Shown: positions 1-6,334 of the stretch, one piece after another
Layout of the letters: the number at the start of each line of letters is the position of its first letter
Numbering within the stretch: position 1 is the first letter of the stretch
NCBI GenBank assembly: GCA_947496835.1
Contig: CANMFV010000039.1
Location: 1 to 7,869 of the forward strand
Source of the DNA: Flavobacteriales bacterium
GTDB lineage: Bacteria > Bacteroidota > Bacteroidia > Flavobacteriales_D > Crocinitomicaceae
Direction of reading: 5' to 3'
DNA length: 7,869 nucleotides
Notes under the pieces: model-generated
Databases searched by the model: none
What the model saw: the letters and a program-made list of their open reading frames with translations, nothing else
What the model was told of the DNA's origin: nothing
Translations under genes and position numbers: made by a program

Positions 1-259
1 CTTGGCACAAAAATGGCTAGCGTTCGGTTGGGAAGTGTTGGAAATGGACGGTCACTCGTTCGAAGACATTCGTACGAAAATGACCGAAGCAAAAGCAATG
101 TGTGGAAATGGCAAGCCAGTCGTAATAATTATGAAAACAGAAATGGGTCAAGGCGTTGACTACATGATGGGGTCTCATAAATGGCATGGTGTTGCTCCAA
201 ATGCAGAACAACTTACTGCGGCATTAGCACAATTAGAAGAATCGTTAGGAGACTATTAA
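1..259 (+). CDS. Transketolase, N-terminal subunit (3' end only)
   Basis: This is the last 85 codons of a gene that begins before the window, read from base 2. Transketolase is a cytosolic thiamine-diphosphate enzyme that moves two-carbon ketol units between sugar phosphates in the non-oxidative pentose phosphate pathway. The visible part matches the end of the ThDP-binding N-terminal domain: a GHSFEDI segment, a KPVVIIMKTEMGQGV strand and the family signature SHKWHGVAPN, followed by a short helical tail ending in GDY. The protein stops here instead of running on into the pyrimidine-binding domain, so this is the split, two-gene form; the other half is at 1614-2567. The TAA stop overlaps the ATG of the next gene (TAATG). 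The TTG at base 2 is an internal codon and not the start. The family call is firm; the full length cannot be judged. Confidence 0.93.
   Translation, partial: LAQKWLAFGWEVLEMDGHSFEDIRTKMTEAKAMCGNGKPVVIIMKTEMGQGVDYMMGSHKWHGVAPNAEQLTAALAQLEESLGDY
247..251 (+). promoter_or_regulatory. Ribosome binding site for the VWA gene
   Basis: AGGAG lies 7 bases before the ATG at 259, inside the last codons of the transketolase N-subunit gene. It supports the start at 259 over the in-frame ATG at 181. It is stronger than the site of any other gene in the window, several of which have none, and with the TAATG junction it suggests translational coupling. Confidence 0.6.
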
Positions 260-1611
260 TGAAACAGTGGATATGCGTATTGTTTATTGGTATTGCTAGT
301 TTCGGCTGGACGCAAAAAAACACGCGCATATTATTTATTCTGGATGCTTCAAATAGCATGAATGTGGATTGGAACAATAACCAAACACGCATGGTTGCCG
401 CAAAAGAAGTATTGATTCAAGAGGTGGAAAAATTGAGGGGTATTCCAAATCTGGAAATCGCTTTGCGCGTTTACGGACATCAAACACCGGTAACGAATAC
501 CTATCAAGACTGTAACGACACCAAATTAGAAGTGCCCTTCGGATTAAATACCGTGGATGCCATCAAAACAAAGGTGAAATCAATCCAAGCAAAAGGATCC
601 ACTCCTATTGCTCGTTCACTCGAAGCGGCAGCAGGCGATTTCCCAGACACACTTGCAAGGAACTATATTATTTTAATTACAGATGGACTCGAATCTTGCG
701 ACAATGATCCATGTATAATTGCACGTAAATTAAAGGATAAGGGAGTGAAAGTAACGCCATTTGTGATTGGATTAGGGATGGATTTATCTTACCTTGATAA
801 GTTTGACTGCATTGGGGTCTATTCAGATGCCGAAAGTAAAGAGTCATTCAAAAATGTGTTATCTTCCATTATTTCAAAAACACTTGTCAACACCACAGTT
901 CAAGTCAACTTGAATGACATTACGAAAAAACCACTCGAAACAAATGTTACACTGTTCTTTTACGAAAGTGGGACTTCAAAATTAAAATACACATTTACAC
1001 ACACACTCAACCGTAAAAACCTACCAGATACCTTGGTGCTTGACCCAGAAGTGACCTATGATTTAGTTGTAAACACCCTGCCTAGATTGGAGAAAAAAGG
1101 GATTGTTCTTCAAAAGCATACGCACAATACGATTGTAGTTGACGCGCCACAAGGTTATTTGAAATTTACTTCGAATAAAAACACGCAGAATCCAAGCTTT
1201 CAAATGCGCGTTTCGTCAAAAGACGATAGTAAAACATTGCATGCTCAAAATTTAAACTCTACTCAAAAATACCTTGTCGGGACATATGATGTGGAGATTT
1301 TCACCTTGCCGAGAATGTATCAACGTGTTGAAATCACTCAAAGTAAAACAAGCTTTATTGATGTCGTTCCGGCTGGCATCATTCAATACTCTGCGGTAAA
1401 AGTGATGGTTGGACAAATTTTCTACGAACGTCAAACAGATCAGTGGGAATGGGTTTGCAACCTTGATGAAGGTCTACTAGAAGGAAAATGGTCCTTACAA
1501 CCAGGAAATTACAAAGTTGTTTACCGCGAAAAAGACCAAAAGTCAAGTGCATATACAAAAGAAAAAAAGTTTAGAATTGATTCAAATAAAACACTCTCAT
1601 TAAATTTATAA
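259..1611 (+). CDS. Secreted VWA-domain protein with C-terminal beta repeats
   Basis: A 450-residue protein of unknown specific role. Residues 1-19 form a signal peptide (hydrophobic core VLFIGIASF, likely cut after WTQ), so it is exported. Residues 23-210 are a von Willebrand factor A domain with a complete metal-ion-dependent adhesion site: D29-x-S31-x-S33, T115 in GSTPIA, and D142 in ITDG. The following ESCDNDPC segment (C147, C152) is common in bacterial secreted VWA proteins and may form a disulfide. Residues 214-450 look like three beta-rich units of about 75 residues (separate entry). VWA domains usually bind proteins through a divalent metal. No transmembrane helix, lipobox or type IX sorting domain is seen, so a soluble periplasmic or secreted location is inferred. 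The start at 259 is chosen because it gives the signal peptide, has an AGGAG site and overlaps the upstream stop. The gene lies between the two transketolase halves, an odd place for an exported protein, and is probably co-transcribed with them. Confidence 0.88.
   Translation: MKQWICVLFIGIASFGWTQKNTRILFILDASNSMNVDWNNNQTRMVAAKEVLIQEVEKLRGIPNLEIALRVYGHQTPVTNTYQDCNDTKLEVPFGLNTVDAIKTKVKSIQAKGSTPIARSLEAAAGDFPDTLARNYIILITDGLESCDNDPCIIARKLKDKGVKVTPFVIGLGMDLSYLDKFDCIGVYSDAESKESFKNVLSSIISKTLVNTTVQVNLNDITKKPLETNVTLFFYESGTSKLKYTFTHTLNRKNLPDTLVLDPEVTYDLVVNTLPRLEKKGIVLQKHTHNTIVVDAPQGYLKFTSNKNTQNPSFQMRVSSKDDSKTLHAQNLNSTQKYLVGTYDVEIFTLPRMYQRVEITQSKTSFIDVVPAGIIQYSAVKVMVGQIFYERQTDQWEWVCNLDEGLLEGKWSLQPGNYKVVYREKDQKSSAYTKEKKFRIDSNKTLSLNL
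898..1608 (+). repeat. Three protein-level tandem units in the VWA protein
   Basis: Translated residues 214-295, 296-370 and 371-450 align as three diverged units. Each carries a G/T-x-Y strand motif: TYDLVVNTLPR at 266, TYDVEIFTLPR at 342 and GNYKVVYRE at 416. The tyrosines at 267, 343 and 418 are 76 and 75 residues apart. Each motif is followed by a strand-rich stretch ending in a hydrophobic run (NTIVV, SFIDVV, TLSLNL). Units 2 and 3 open similarly (APQGYLKF, PAGIIQYS). The pattern resembles carboxypeptidase-regulatory-like or PEGA-type beta-sandwich repeats, but no family was assigned. The repeat is not evident at DNA level, so the duplication is old. Confidence 0.55.
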
Positions 1612-1613
1612 TT

Positions 1614-2567
1614 ATGGAATTTGAAATACTCGGAAACAAGGACACGCGTTCAGGATTTGGTGAAGGATTAGCGGAATTAGGACGCACGAATCCAGATGTT
1701 GTCGCGCTTTGTGCCGACTTAACTGGTTCGTTGAAAATGGATGCTTTCCAAAAAGAAAATCCAGGGCGTTTTTTCCAAGCGGGAATTGCGGAAGCAAATA
1801 TGATTGGATTAGCAGCTGGAATGACCATTGGAGGAAAAATTCCATACACGGGTACATTCGCTAATTTCTCGACTGGACGCGTTTACGATCAAATTCGTCA
1901 ATCAGTAGCCTATTCCCAAAAAAACGTGAAAATTTGTGCTTCCCACGCCGGACTTACTTTAGGTGAGGATGGTGCAACGCATCAAATTCTGGAAGACATC
2001 GGGATGATGCGTATGTTGCCAAATATGACCGTCATCGTTCCTGCGGACTTCAATCAGACAAAACAAGCAACAATTGCTATTGCGGAACACAATGGTCCAG
2101 TTTACTTGAGATTTGGACGTCCAGTGATGCCGATATTTGTGAAGCCAGACGCAAAATTTATCATTGGTAAAGCAGATGTTTTAGCTGAAGGAACAGATGT
2201 AACCATCATCGCATGCGGACACCTTGTTTGGAAGTCTATCGAAGCCCTAGCTATTTTGAAGGAGAAAGGAATTTCTGCTGAATTGATTAACATGCACACC
2301 ATTAAACCGTTGGATGTTCAAGCAATTCTTGCTTCAGCGCGTAAAACTGGATGCGTTGTTACTGCTGAAGAACACATGATGAATGGTGGTCTAGGAGAAG
2401 CTGTTTCTCAAGTATTAAGTAGAGAATTACCTTGTCCACAAGAGTATGTAGCGGTTAACGATTCTTTCGGTGAAAGCGGAACTCCAATGGAATTAATGAC
2501 GAAATACGGCATCGACACCCAAGATGTGGTGAATGCAGCTATCAAAGCCATTGCTCGTAAAGCATAA
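1614..2567 (+). CDS. Transketolase, C-terminal subunit
   Basis: A complete 317-residue subunit, the usual size for the C-terminal half of a split transketolase. It pairs with the N-terminal subunit ending at 259 to form the active cytosolic enzyme. Residues 4-165 are the pyrimidine-binding domain; E60 in QAGIAEANMIGLAAG is the conserved glutamate that activates thiamine diphosphate, and H123 in GEDGATHQ matches a conserved active-site histidine. Residues 185-310 are the transketolase C-terminal domain with the signature TAEEHMMNGGLGEA (250-263). It starts 2 bases after the VWA stop with no visible Shine-Dalgarno, which suggests coupling to the VWA gene or the AT-rich initiation usual in Bacteroidota. 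1-deoxyxylulose-5-phosphate synthase shares this domain pair but is a single long chain, so the split form and motifs favour transketolase. No terminator is seen in the 55 bases that follow. Confidence 0.94.
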   Translation: MEFEILGNKDTRSGFGEGLAELGRTNPDVVALCADLTGSLKMDAFQKENPGRFFQAGIAEANMIGLAAGMTIGGKIPYTGTFANFSTGRVYDQIRQSVAYSQKNVKICASHAGLTLGEDGATHQILEDIGMMRMLPNMTVIVPADFNQTKQATIAIAEHNGPVYLRFGRPVMPIFVKPDAKFIIGKADVLAEGTDVTIIACGHLVWKSIEALAILKEKGISAELINMHTIKPLDVQAILASARKTGCVVTAEEHMMNGGLGEAVSQVLSRELPCPQEYVAVNDSFGESGTPMELMTKYGIDTQDVVNAAIKAIARKA

Positions 2568-2610
2568 ACATTCTTGTAACTTATACTGATTTCAGAGCCT
2601 AGAACTTACG

Positions 2611-2618
2611 TACATTTG
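2611..2618 (+). promoter_or_regulatory. Possible -7 element before the DUF2892 gene
   Basis: TACATTTG fits the Bacteroidota -7 consensus TAnnTTTG and lies 4 bases before the ATG at 2623. No TTG is found 17-23 bases upstream; the nearest, at 2574, is 34 bases away. If used, the transcript would start at or next to the ATG and be nearly leaderless. Weak candidate. Confidence 0.3.
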
Positions 2619-2622
2619 ATCT

Positions 2623-2829
2623 ATGAAAAAAAACATGGGAAATACTGATCGCTTGATTCGCATTGCAATCGCTTCAGTTCTATTAGTTGGATCATTGGTG
2701 GATTTATTTCCATCCACGTTGAATGTTATAGCGTTACTTGTTGCCGTAATGTTAATCTTGACTTCTTTTACCTCATTTTGTGGATTATATTCTCTTTTTG
2801 GATGGAATACCTGCAAGGTTAAATCTTAA
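2623..2829 (+). CDS. DUF2892 (YgaP-like) small inner membrane protein
   Basis: A 68-residue membrane protein of the DUF2892 family, the two-helix segment also found at the end of the rhodanese YgaP. The N-terminal signature MKKNMGNTDRLIRI is followed by two hydrophobic helices at about 14-29 and 33-50, and by the conserved tail CGLYSLFGWNTC. C53 and C64 are typical of the family. No rhodanese domain is attached, so this is the stand-alone form, whose biochemical role is not established. The ATG at 2623 is preferred over the one at 2635 because it restores the usual family N-terminus. No Shine-Dalgarno is evident. The stop shares the palindrome TTAA with the stop of the convergent YyaL-family gene. 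Confidence 0.87.
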   Translation: MKKNMGNTDRLIRIAIASVLLVGSLVDLFPSTLNVIALLVAVMLILTSFTSFCGLYSLFGWNTCKVKS

Positions 2830-4811
2830 TTGATTTCTTCCTCTATCAGTTTTTTCGCTTCAATCAACGTGGATAGTTTTGGGTAACATGTGCCCTTTGC
2901 ACAAACAAAAATGCCGGGGGAATAACTTGCTGACATTGGAAGTTCTTTGTGAAATGACAGAAGTGTGTTTTCTGGCCAAGTTACGATTTCACTTGTTTGA
3001 ACCGCAATAAGATGGACTTCCGTCAATCCTTGGTTCATTTCTAATAACAATAGTGCCCAATTGGAATATCCAGACCCATAGGTTTCCATTCCATCGTACA
3101 TGTTTGCCAACATTTGACGTGCATTTTCGAGCCAACGTTCTTCTCTAAAATACGTTCCAAGTCTGAGAAAATTTCGTGCCATCACGGAATTACTAGACGG
3201 AATGACGTTGTCATGAAGCTCCATTTTTCTTACGACTAATTGTGAATCATTTGCAGTGAAATAACACATTTTACTTTCTGGATGCATGAACTCTTTTTCT
3301 ACAATTAAGGTCCATTTTTTAGCTTCCTCCAACCAGATAAGTTCACCTGTTCGCTGATAAAGATGAATAAATGCATCAATGGCATGCGCATAATCTTCCA
3401 AGAATCCTTCAATACTTGGAACACCATTTGTATTTACATGAAACAAATTGCCATTTGACTGCGCTTGTTCAGAAAGAATCCATTTTCCAATTTTCCGTGC
3501 TTCCAACAAAAATTCTTCTTGGTGCAATGCATGAAAGGCTTGACACATTCCTTTGATTAGTTGTGCATTCCATGAAGTGAGGCATTTATGATCGAGTCCT
3601 GGAGCCACTCGTTTTTGCCGTTCTGTTAAAAGTGCCGATTTCCATTCAGTGACTTTATTTGCAAGATCATCCAAGCGAATGTTCCATTTTTTGGCAAATT
3701 CAGCATCACTTTGTGTTTTCAGTAAGATGTATTTTTCGTCCTCCCAGAAACCACGTTTTGAAACGGCATAATAATCAGCGAAAAGAGGAAAATCTTCCCT
3801 TATGATGGATGTCAATTCATGTTCACTCCAACAATAATATTTCCCCTCTTCTCCCTCACTATCTGCATCCAATGCGCTAAAATAAGCTCCCGATTCACAC
3901 TTCATCTCACGTTGTAACCAAGTGAATATTTCTTCAACGATGTGTTTATATGTATCTTCCTGAAGCGATATATATCCCAACGCGTATAACTCCATCAATT
4001 GAGCATTGTCGTAGAGCATTTTCTCGAAATGGGGGACTTTCCAGATCATATCCACCGAATAGCGTGTAAATCCACCTCCAATTTGGTCATAGATTCCACC
4101 AAACGCCATTTTATCGAGAGTTAACCGCGCGAATTCGCGTAATTTTTCATCCTGAAAATAAATGCTATGTGCTAAAAGGTATTGGTAGTTATTGGGCATT
4201 GGGAATTTCGGTGCTCTATTCATTCCGCCTTCCATCCAATCAAATTGCTTTTTCCAGCGCGCAACCAACTCCAACAATTTTTCGCTTTGAAGATTTGGTT
4301 CGTCTTGAGGAATCGCTATTAATTCATTGACACTGAGTCCTTCGTGTAGTTTCGCTGCATATTCTTCCACCTTATCAAAGTCGTTTTGAAAAGTGTACAC
4401 CAAAGACTTGAGTATGTGAATCCATTGTTCCTTAGGAAAATAAGTTCCTCCATAAATTGGACGTCCATCAGGAAGCGTGATACAGTTTAATGGCCAACCA
4501 CCTCTTTGCGTCATGAGTTGAATAGCTGACATATAAACTTGATCGACATCCGGACGTTCTTCGCGGTCAACTTTGATATTAATGAAATGTGCGTTCATTA
4601 AATCCGCGACCTCCTGATCTTCAAAACATTCGTGTGCCATCACATGACACCAATGGCAGGCAGAATAACCGATACTAATTAACACCATTTTATTCAATCG
4701 CTTCGCTTCGTTAAAAGCAGCTTCGGTCCAGGGCATCCAATGAACAGGATGATGTGCGTGTTGAATCAAATACGGGGATGATTCTTGAATAAGTTGATTT
4801 GAAGACTGCAT
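2826..4811 (-). CDS. YyaL-family (DUF255) thioredoxin-domain protein
   Basis: A 661-residue protein, close to the usual length of the family that includes Bacillus YyaL and human SPATA20. The opening NQLIQESSPYLIQHAHHPVHW is the conserved family start, so the ATG at 4811 is right. Residues 4-165 form a DsbH/DUF255 thioredoxin-like domain with the active-site motif C52-H-W-C55 in SACHWCHVM, then KVDREERPDVD (80-90) and GGWP (104-107) carrying the cis-proline equivalent. The rest resembles an (alpha/alpha)6 barrel of the glycoside hydrolase type, with hallmark segments GGIYDQIGGGF (238-248), VPHFEKMLYDN (259-269) and ALDADSEGEEGKYY (313-326). No signal peptide is seen, so it is probably cytosolic. 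The reaction is not established; sugar-epimerase-like annotations rest on fold similarity. It appears monocistronic here, convergent with the DUF2892 gene and divergent from the SGNH cassette. Confidence 0.93.
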   Translation of the reverse strand: MQSSNQLIQESSPYLIQHAHHPVHWMPWTEAAFNEAKRLNKMVLISIGYSACHWCHVMAHECFEDQEVADLMNAHFINIKVDREERPDVDQVYMSAIQLMTQRGGWPLNCITLPDGRPIYGGTYFPKEQWIHILKSLVYTFQNDFDKVEEYAAKLHEGLSVNELIAIPQDEPNLQSEKLLELVARWKKQFDWMEGGMNRAPKFPMPNNYQYLLAHSIYFQDEKLREFARLTLDKMAFGGIYDQIGGGFTRYSVDMIWKVPHFEKMLYDNAQLMELYALGYISLQEDTYKHIVEEIFTWLQREMKCESGAYFSALDADSEGEEGKYYCWSEHELTSIIREDFPLFADYYAVSKRGFWEDEKYILLKTQSDAEFAKKWNIRLDDLANKVTEWKSALLTERQKRVAPGLDHKCLTSWNAQLIKGMCQAFHALHQEEFLLEARKIGKWILSEQAQSNGNLFHVNTNGVPSIEGFLEDYAHAIDAFIHLYQRTGELIWLEEAKKWTLIVEKEFMHPESKMCYFTANDSQLVVRKMELHDNVIPSSNSVMARNFLRLGTYFREERWLENARQMLANMYDGMETYGSGYSNWALLLLEMNQGLTEVHLIAVQTSEIVTWPENTLLSFHKELPMSASYSPGIFVCAKGTCYPKLSTLIEAKKLIEEEIN

Positions 4812-4816
4812 AGTAT

Positions 4817-4847
4817 TTGATTAAAAAACAAAGAAAACCTATATTTG
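4817..4847 (+). promoter_or_regulatory. Bacteroidota-type promoter for the SGNH-SGNH-MBOAT genes
   Basis: TTG at 4817-4819, 20 bases of spacer, then TATATTTG at 4840-4847 is an exact match to the TTG-N(17-23)-TAnnTTTG consensus read by the main sigma factor of this phylum. Transcription would start near 4852, leaving a leader of roughly 10-15 bases before the GTG at 4865. No other promoter of this quality is seen before the three downstream genes, so it probably drives all of them. Confidence 0.65.
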
Positions 4848-4861
4848 TTAAATAGAATCAA
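4834..4861 (-). promoter_or_regulatory. Possible divergent promoter for the YyaL-family gene
   Basis: On the minus strand, TTG (4861-4859), a 17-base spacer and TAGGTTTT (4841-4834) match the TTG/TAnnTTTG consensus at all but the last base. The start would fall near 4829, about 18 bases before the ATG at 4811. Its -7 box overlaps that of the opposite promoter by two bases (4840-4841), so the two could compete. Confidence 0.4.
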
Positions 4862-4864
4862 CTC

Positions 4865-6334
4865 GTGAAAAAATTTCGTCCTTACCAAGTACTCCTTTTT
4901 GTTTTGCTTGTCCTTTCCCTTCTACTTATTCCTGCCTATTTAATTCCAGATGGCGGAAGTAAATTTCTTGGCGTAAATTGGCAATTTTTACGAATAGAAA
5001 ATATTTTTTCTCCTAAAAAGCAAGTAACTAAAGATATATCCAAGATCATTCAAAAGGTAGATACAACGGATATCAATTCATCACAAATCAAACATAAGAA
5101 TGCCGCTTCGGGCAAACTACTTGGTTTAGCCGACGGTGGATCATTAACTACGGAGAGTGCTACCGTTTTACAAATGGACACCCCTGCGAAACTGAACTTG
5201 TTTCGATTTTTTGAAAAGTTGAGTACTGTTTCAAGTAAAGGAAAGAAAATTTCCATTTTCCATTATGGTGATTCACAAATTGAAGGTGACCGCATTACGG
5301 GTTACATCCGTCAACGAATACAAAATCAATTTGGTGGAAATGGTCCAGGTCTCATTCCGGCGACTAATGTTTACAATACGCAATCATTTAAACAAACCTA
5401 TTCACCAAATTTCGAGCGTCTTACTTCGTTTTGGGGTAAAAAATTAAGCTCAAAAAGATATGGTGCTATGGCGTCTGCATCCGTTTTTTCAGTTGAAGGA
5501 GATAAAATGACAGAAGGATGGATTGAAATAGAATCATCACCAGTTGCTTTTGCCAGAGCAAGGGATTTTAATCATGTGAAATGTTATTACTCCTTTTGTT
5601 TCACCCCATGTTCTGTGAAAGTATATGAAAACAATAAATTAATCCATGAAGATTCATTAATCACCGACGGTTACGGGCATTCGGTTGACTTAGATTTTCC
5701 AAAAACTCCAGGTAAGTTAAAATTTGTTTTTAGCACAACAAAAAGTCCAGTGTTCAATGGTTTCTCGCTTGAAGGTGATGTAGGAGTACAAGTTACAAAT
5801 GTTGCCATGCGTGGTTCATCAGGACAAGCACTAAGCGCTGGAGACAATACGCTATTTAAAAAAATGCACAATGACTTGAATACAGAGTTATTTATTTTAC
5901 AATTCGGTGGGAACTCCGTTCCAGCGTTTAAAGATAGTAGTTCTGTTCGTTATTATGCGAAAAGCTTTAAAGGACAAATTGAATACATACAAAGAGTAAG
6001 GCCTACAGCAGCAATTATTGTCATCGGTCCAAGTGATATGTCGCAGCGAAAAAATGGTGGATATGAGTCTTATTCCTTACTTCCTTATTGTGTGAGTCAA
6101 ATGAAAAAATCTTGCTTTGAAGCGGGGGCTGCATATTGGGATCTTTTCGGAGCAATGGGTGGGATCAATTCAATGCCGTCATGGGTTTCTCAAGGACTTG
6201 CAGGAAATGATTACATACATTTTACCCCAAAGGGTTCAAGTTATGCATCACAGTTATTCTACGATGCCTTTATTGCAGAATATACAAAATGGTTCAACGG
6301 AGATTCAGGAACATCGAAAGGAAATTCGAAATGA
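4865..6334 (+). CDS. Membrane-anchored periplasmic SGNH-family protein
   Basis: A 489-residue protein with one N-terminal membrane helix (about 8-28, LLFVLLVLSLLLIPAYL), a low-complexity linker to about 110, and an SGNH/GDSL hydrolase-like domain from about 125 to 475 that should face the periplasm. Catalytic blocks are visible: block I HYGDSQIEGD with nucleophile S137, block II G317 in MRGSSG, block III GGNS with N350, and block V D449-Y-I-H452. All four core residues are kept, so it may be an active esterase or acyltransferase, although block III ends in Ser instead of the usual Asp. About 180 residues separate blocks I and II, enough for an inserted beta-rich module (about 190-305). The GTG start is forced: a stop at 4853-4855 is in frame just upstream and no other start codon intervenes. 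It overlaps the next gene by 4 bases. With that gene and an MBOAT protein it likely forms an O-acylation system; the substrate is unknown. Confidence 0.82.
   Translation: MKKFRPYQVLLFVLLVLSLLLIPAYLIPDGGSKFLGVNWQFLRIENIFSPKKQVTKDISKIIQKVDTTDINSSQIKHKNAASGKLLGLADGGSLTTESATVLQMDTPAKLNLFRFFEKLSTVSSKGKKISIFHYGDSQIEGDRITGYIRQRIQNQFGGNGPGLIPATNVYNTQSFKQTYSPNFERLTSFWGKKLSSKRYGAMASASVFSVEGDKMTEGWIEIESSPVAFARARDFNHVKCYYSFCFTPCSVKVYENNKLIHEDSLITDGYGHSVDLDFPKTPGKLKFVFSTTKSPVFNGFSLEGDVGVQVTNVAMRGSSGQALSAGDNTLFKKMHNDLNTELFILQFGGNSVPAFKDSSSVRYYAKSFKGQIEYIQRVRPTAAIIVIGPSDMSQRKNGGYESYSLLPYCVSQMKKSCFEAGAAYWDLFGAMGGINSMPSWVSQGLAGNDYIHFTPKGSSYASQLFYDAFIAEYTKWFNGDSGTSKGNSK

Noticed and set aside
181..258. In-frame ATG at 181 as the start of the VWA gene
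   Set aside because: It lies inside the transketolase N-subunit gene and would add 26 residues with several Cys and Arg before a good signal peptide. The ATG at 259 has an AGGAG site and the TAATG junction.
987..1010. AC-rich run as a DNA repeat or regulatory site
   Set aside because: It is short and imperfect and encodes ordinary residues (YTFTHTLN) within the VWA gene.
1..2567. One transketolase gene broken by an insertion
   Set aside because: Both halves have natural ends and the C-terminal subunit has its own start and normal length. No inverted repeats, target duplication or transposase are seen. Split transketolase is a known form.
2592..2816. Minus-strand frame opposite the DUF2892 gene
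   Set aside because: Its translation has no recognisable family character, while the plus-strand frame matches DUF2892 along its whole length.
2830..2867. Bidirectional terminator formed by TTGATT (2830-2835) and AATCAA (2862-2867)
   Set aside because: The stem is only 6 bp of weak pairs around a 26-base loop, with no suitable T-run; it also lies within the YyaL-family coding region.
2623..4811. Functional redox pair between the Cys-containing DUF2892 protein and the CHWC thioredoxin-like protein
   Set aside because: The genes are convergent, not co-transcribed, and the paired cysteines are general features of each family. Adjacency alone is not evidence.
6289..6330. In-frame ATG at 6289 as the start of the second SGNH gene
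   Set aside because: It would put 14 mostly charged residues before the signal peptide and overlap the upstream gene by 46 bases; 6331 has AGGA upstream and an ATGA junction.
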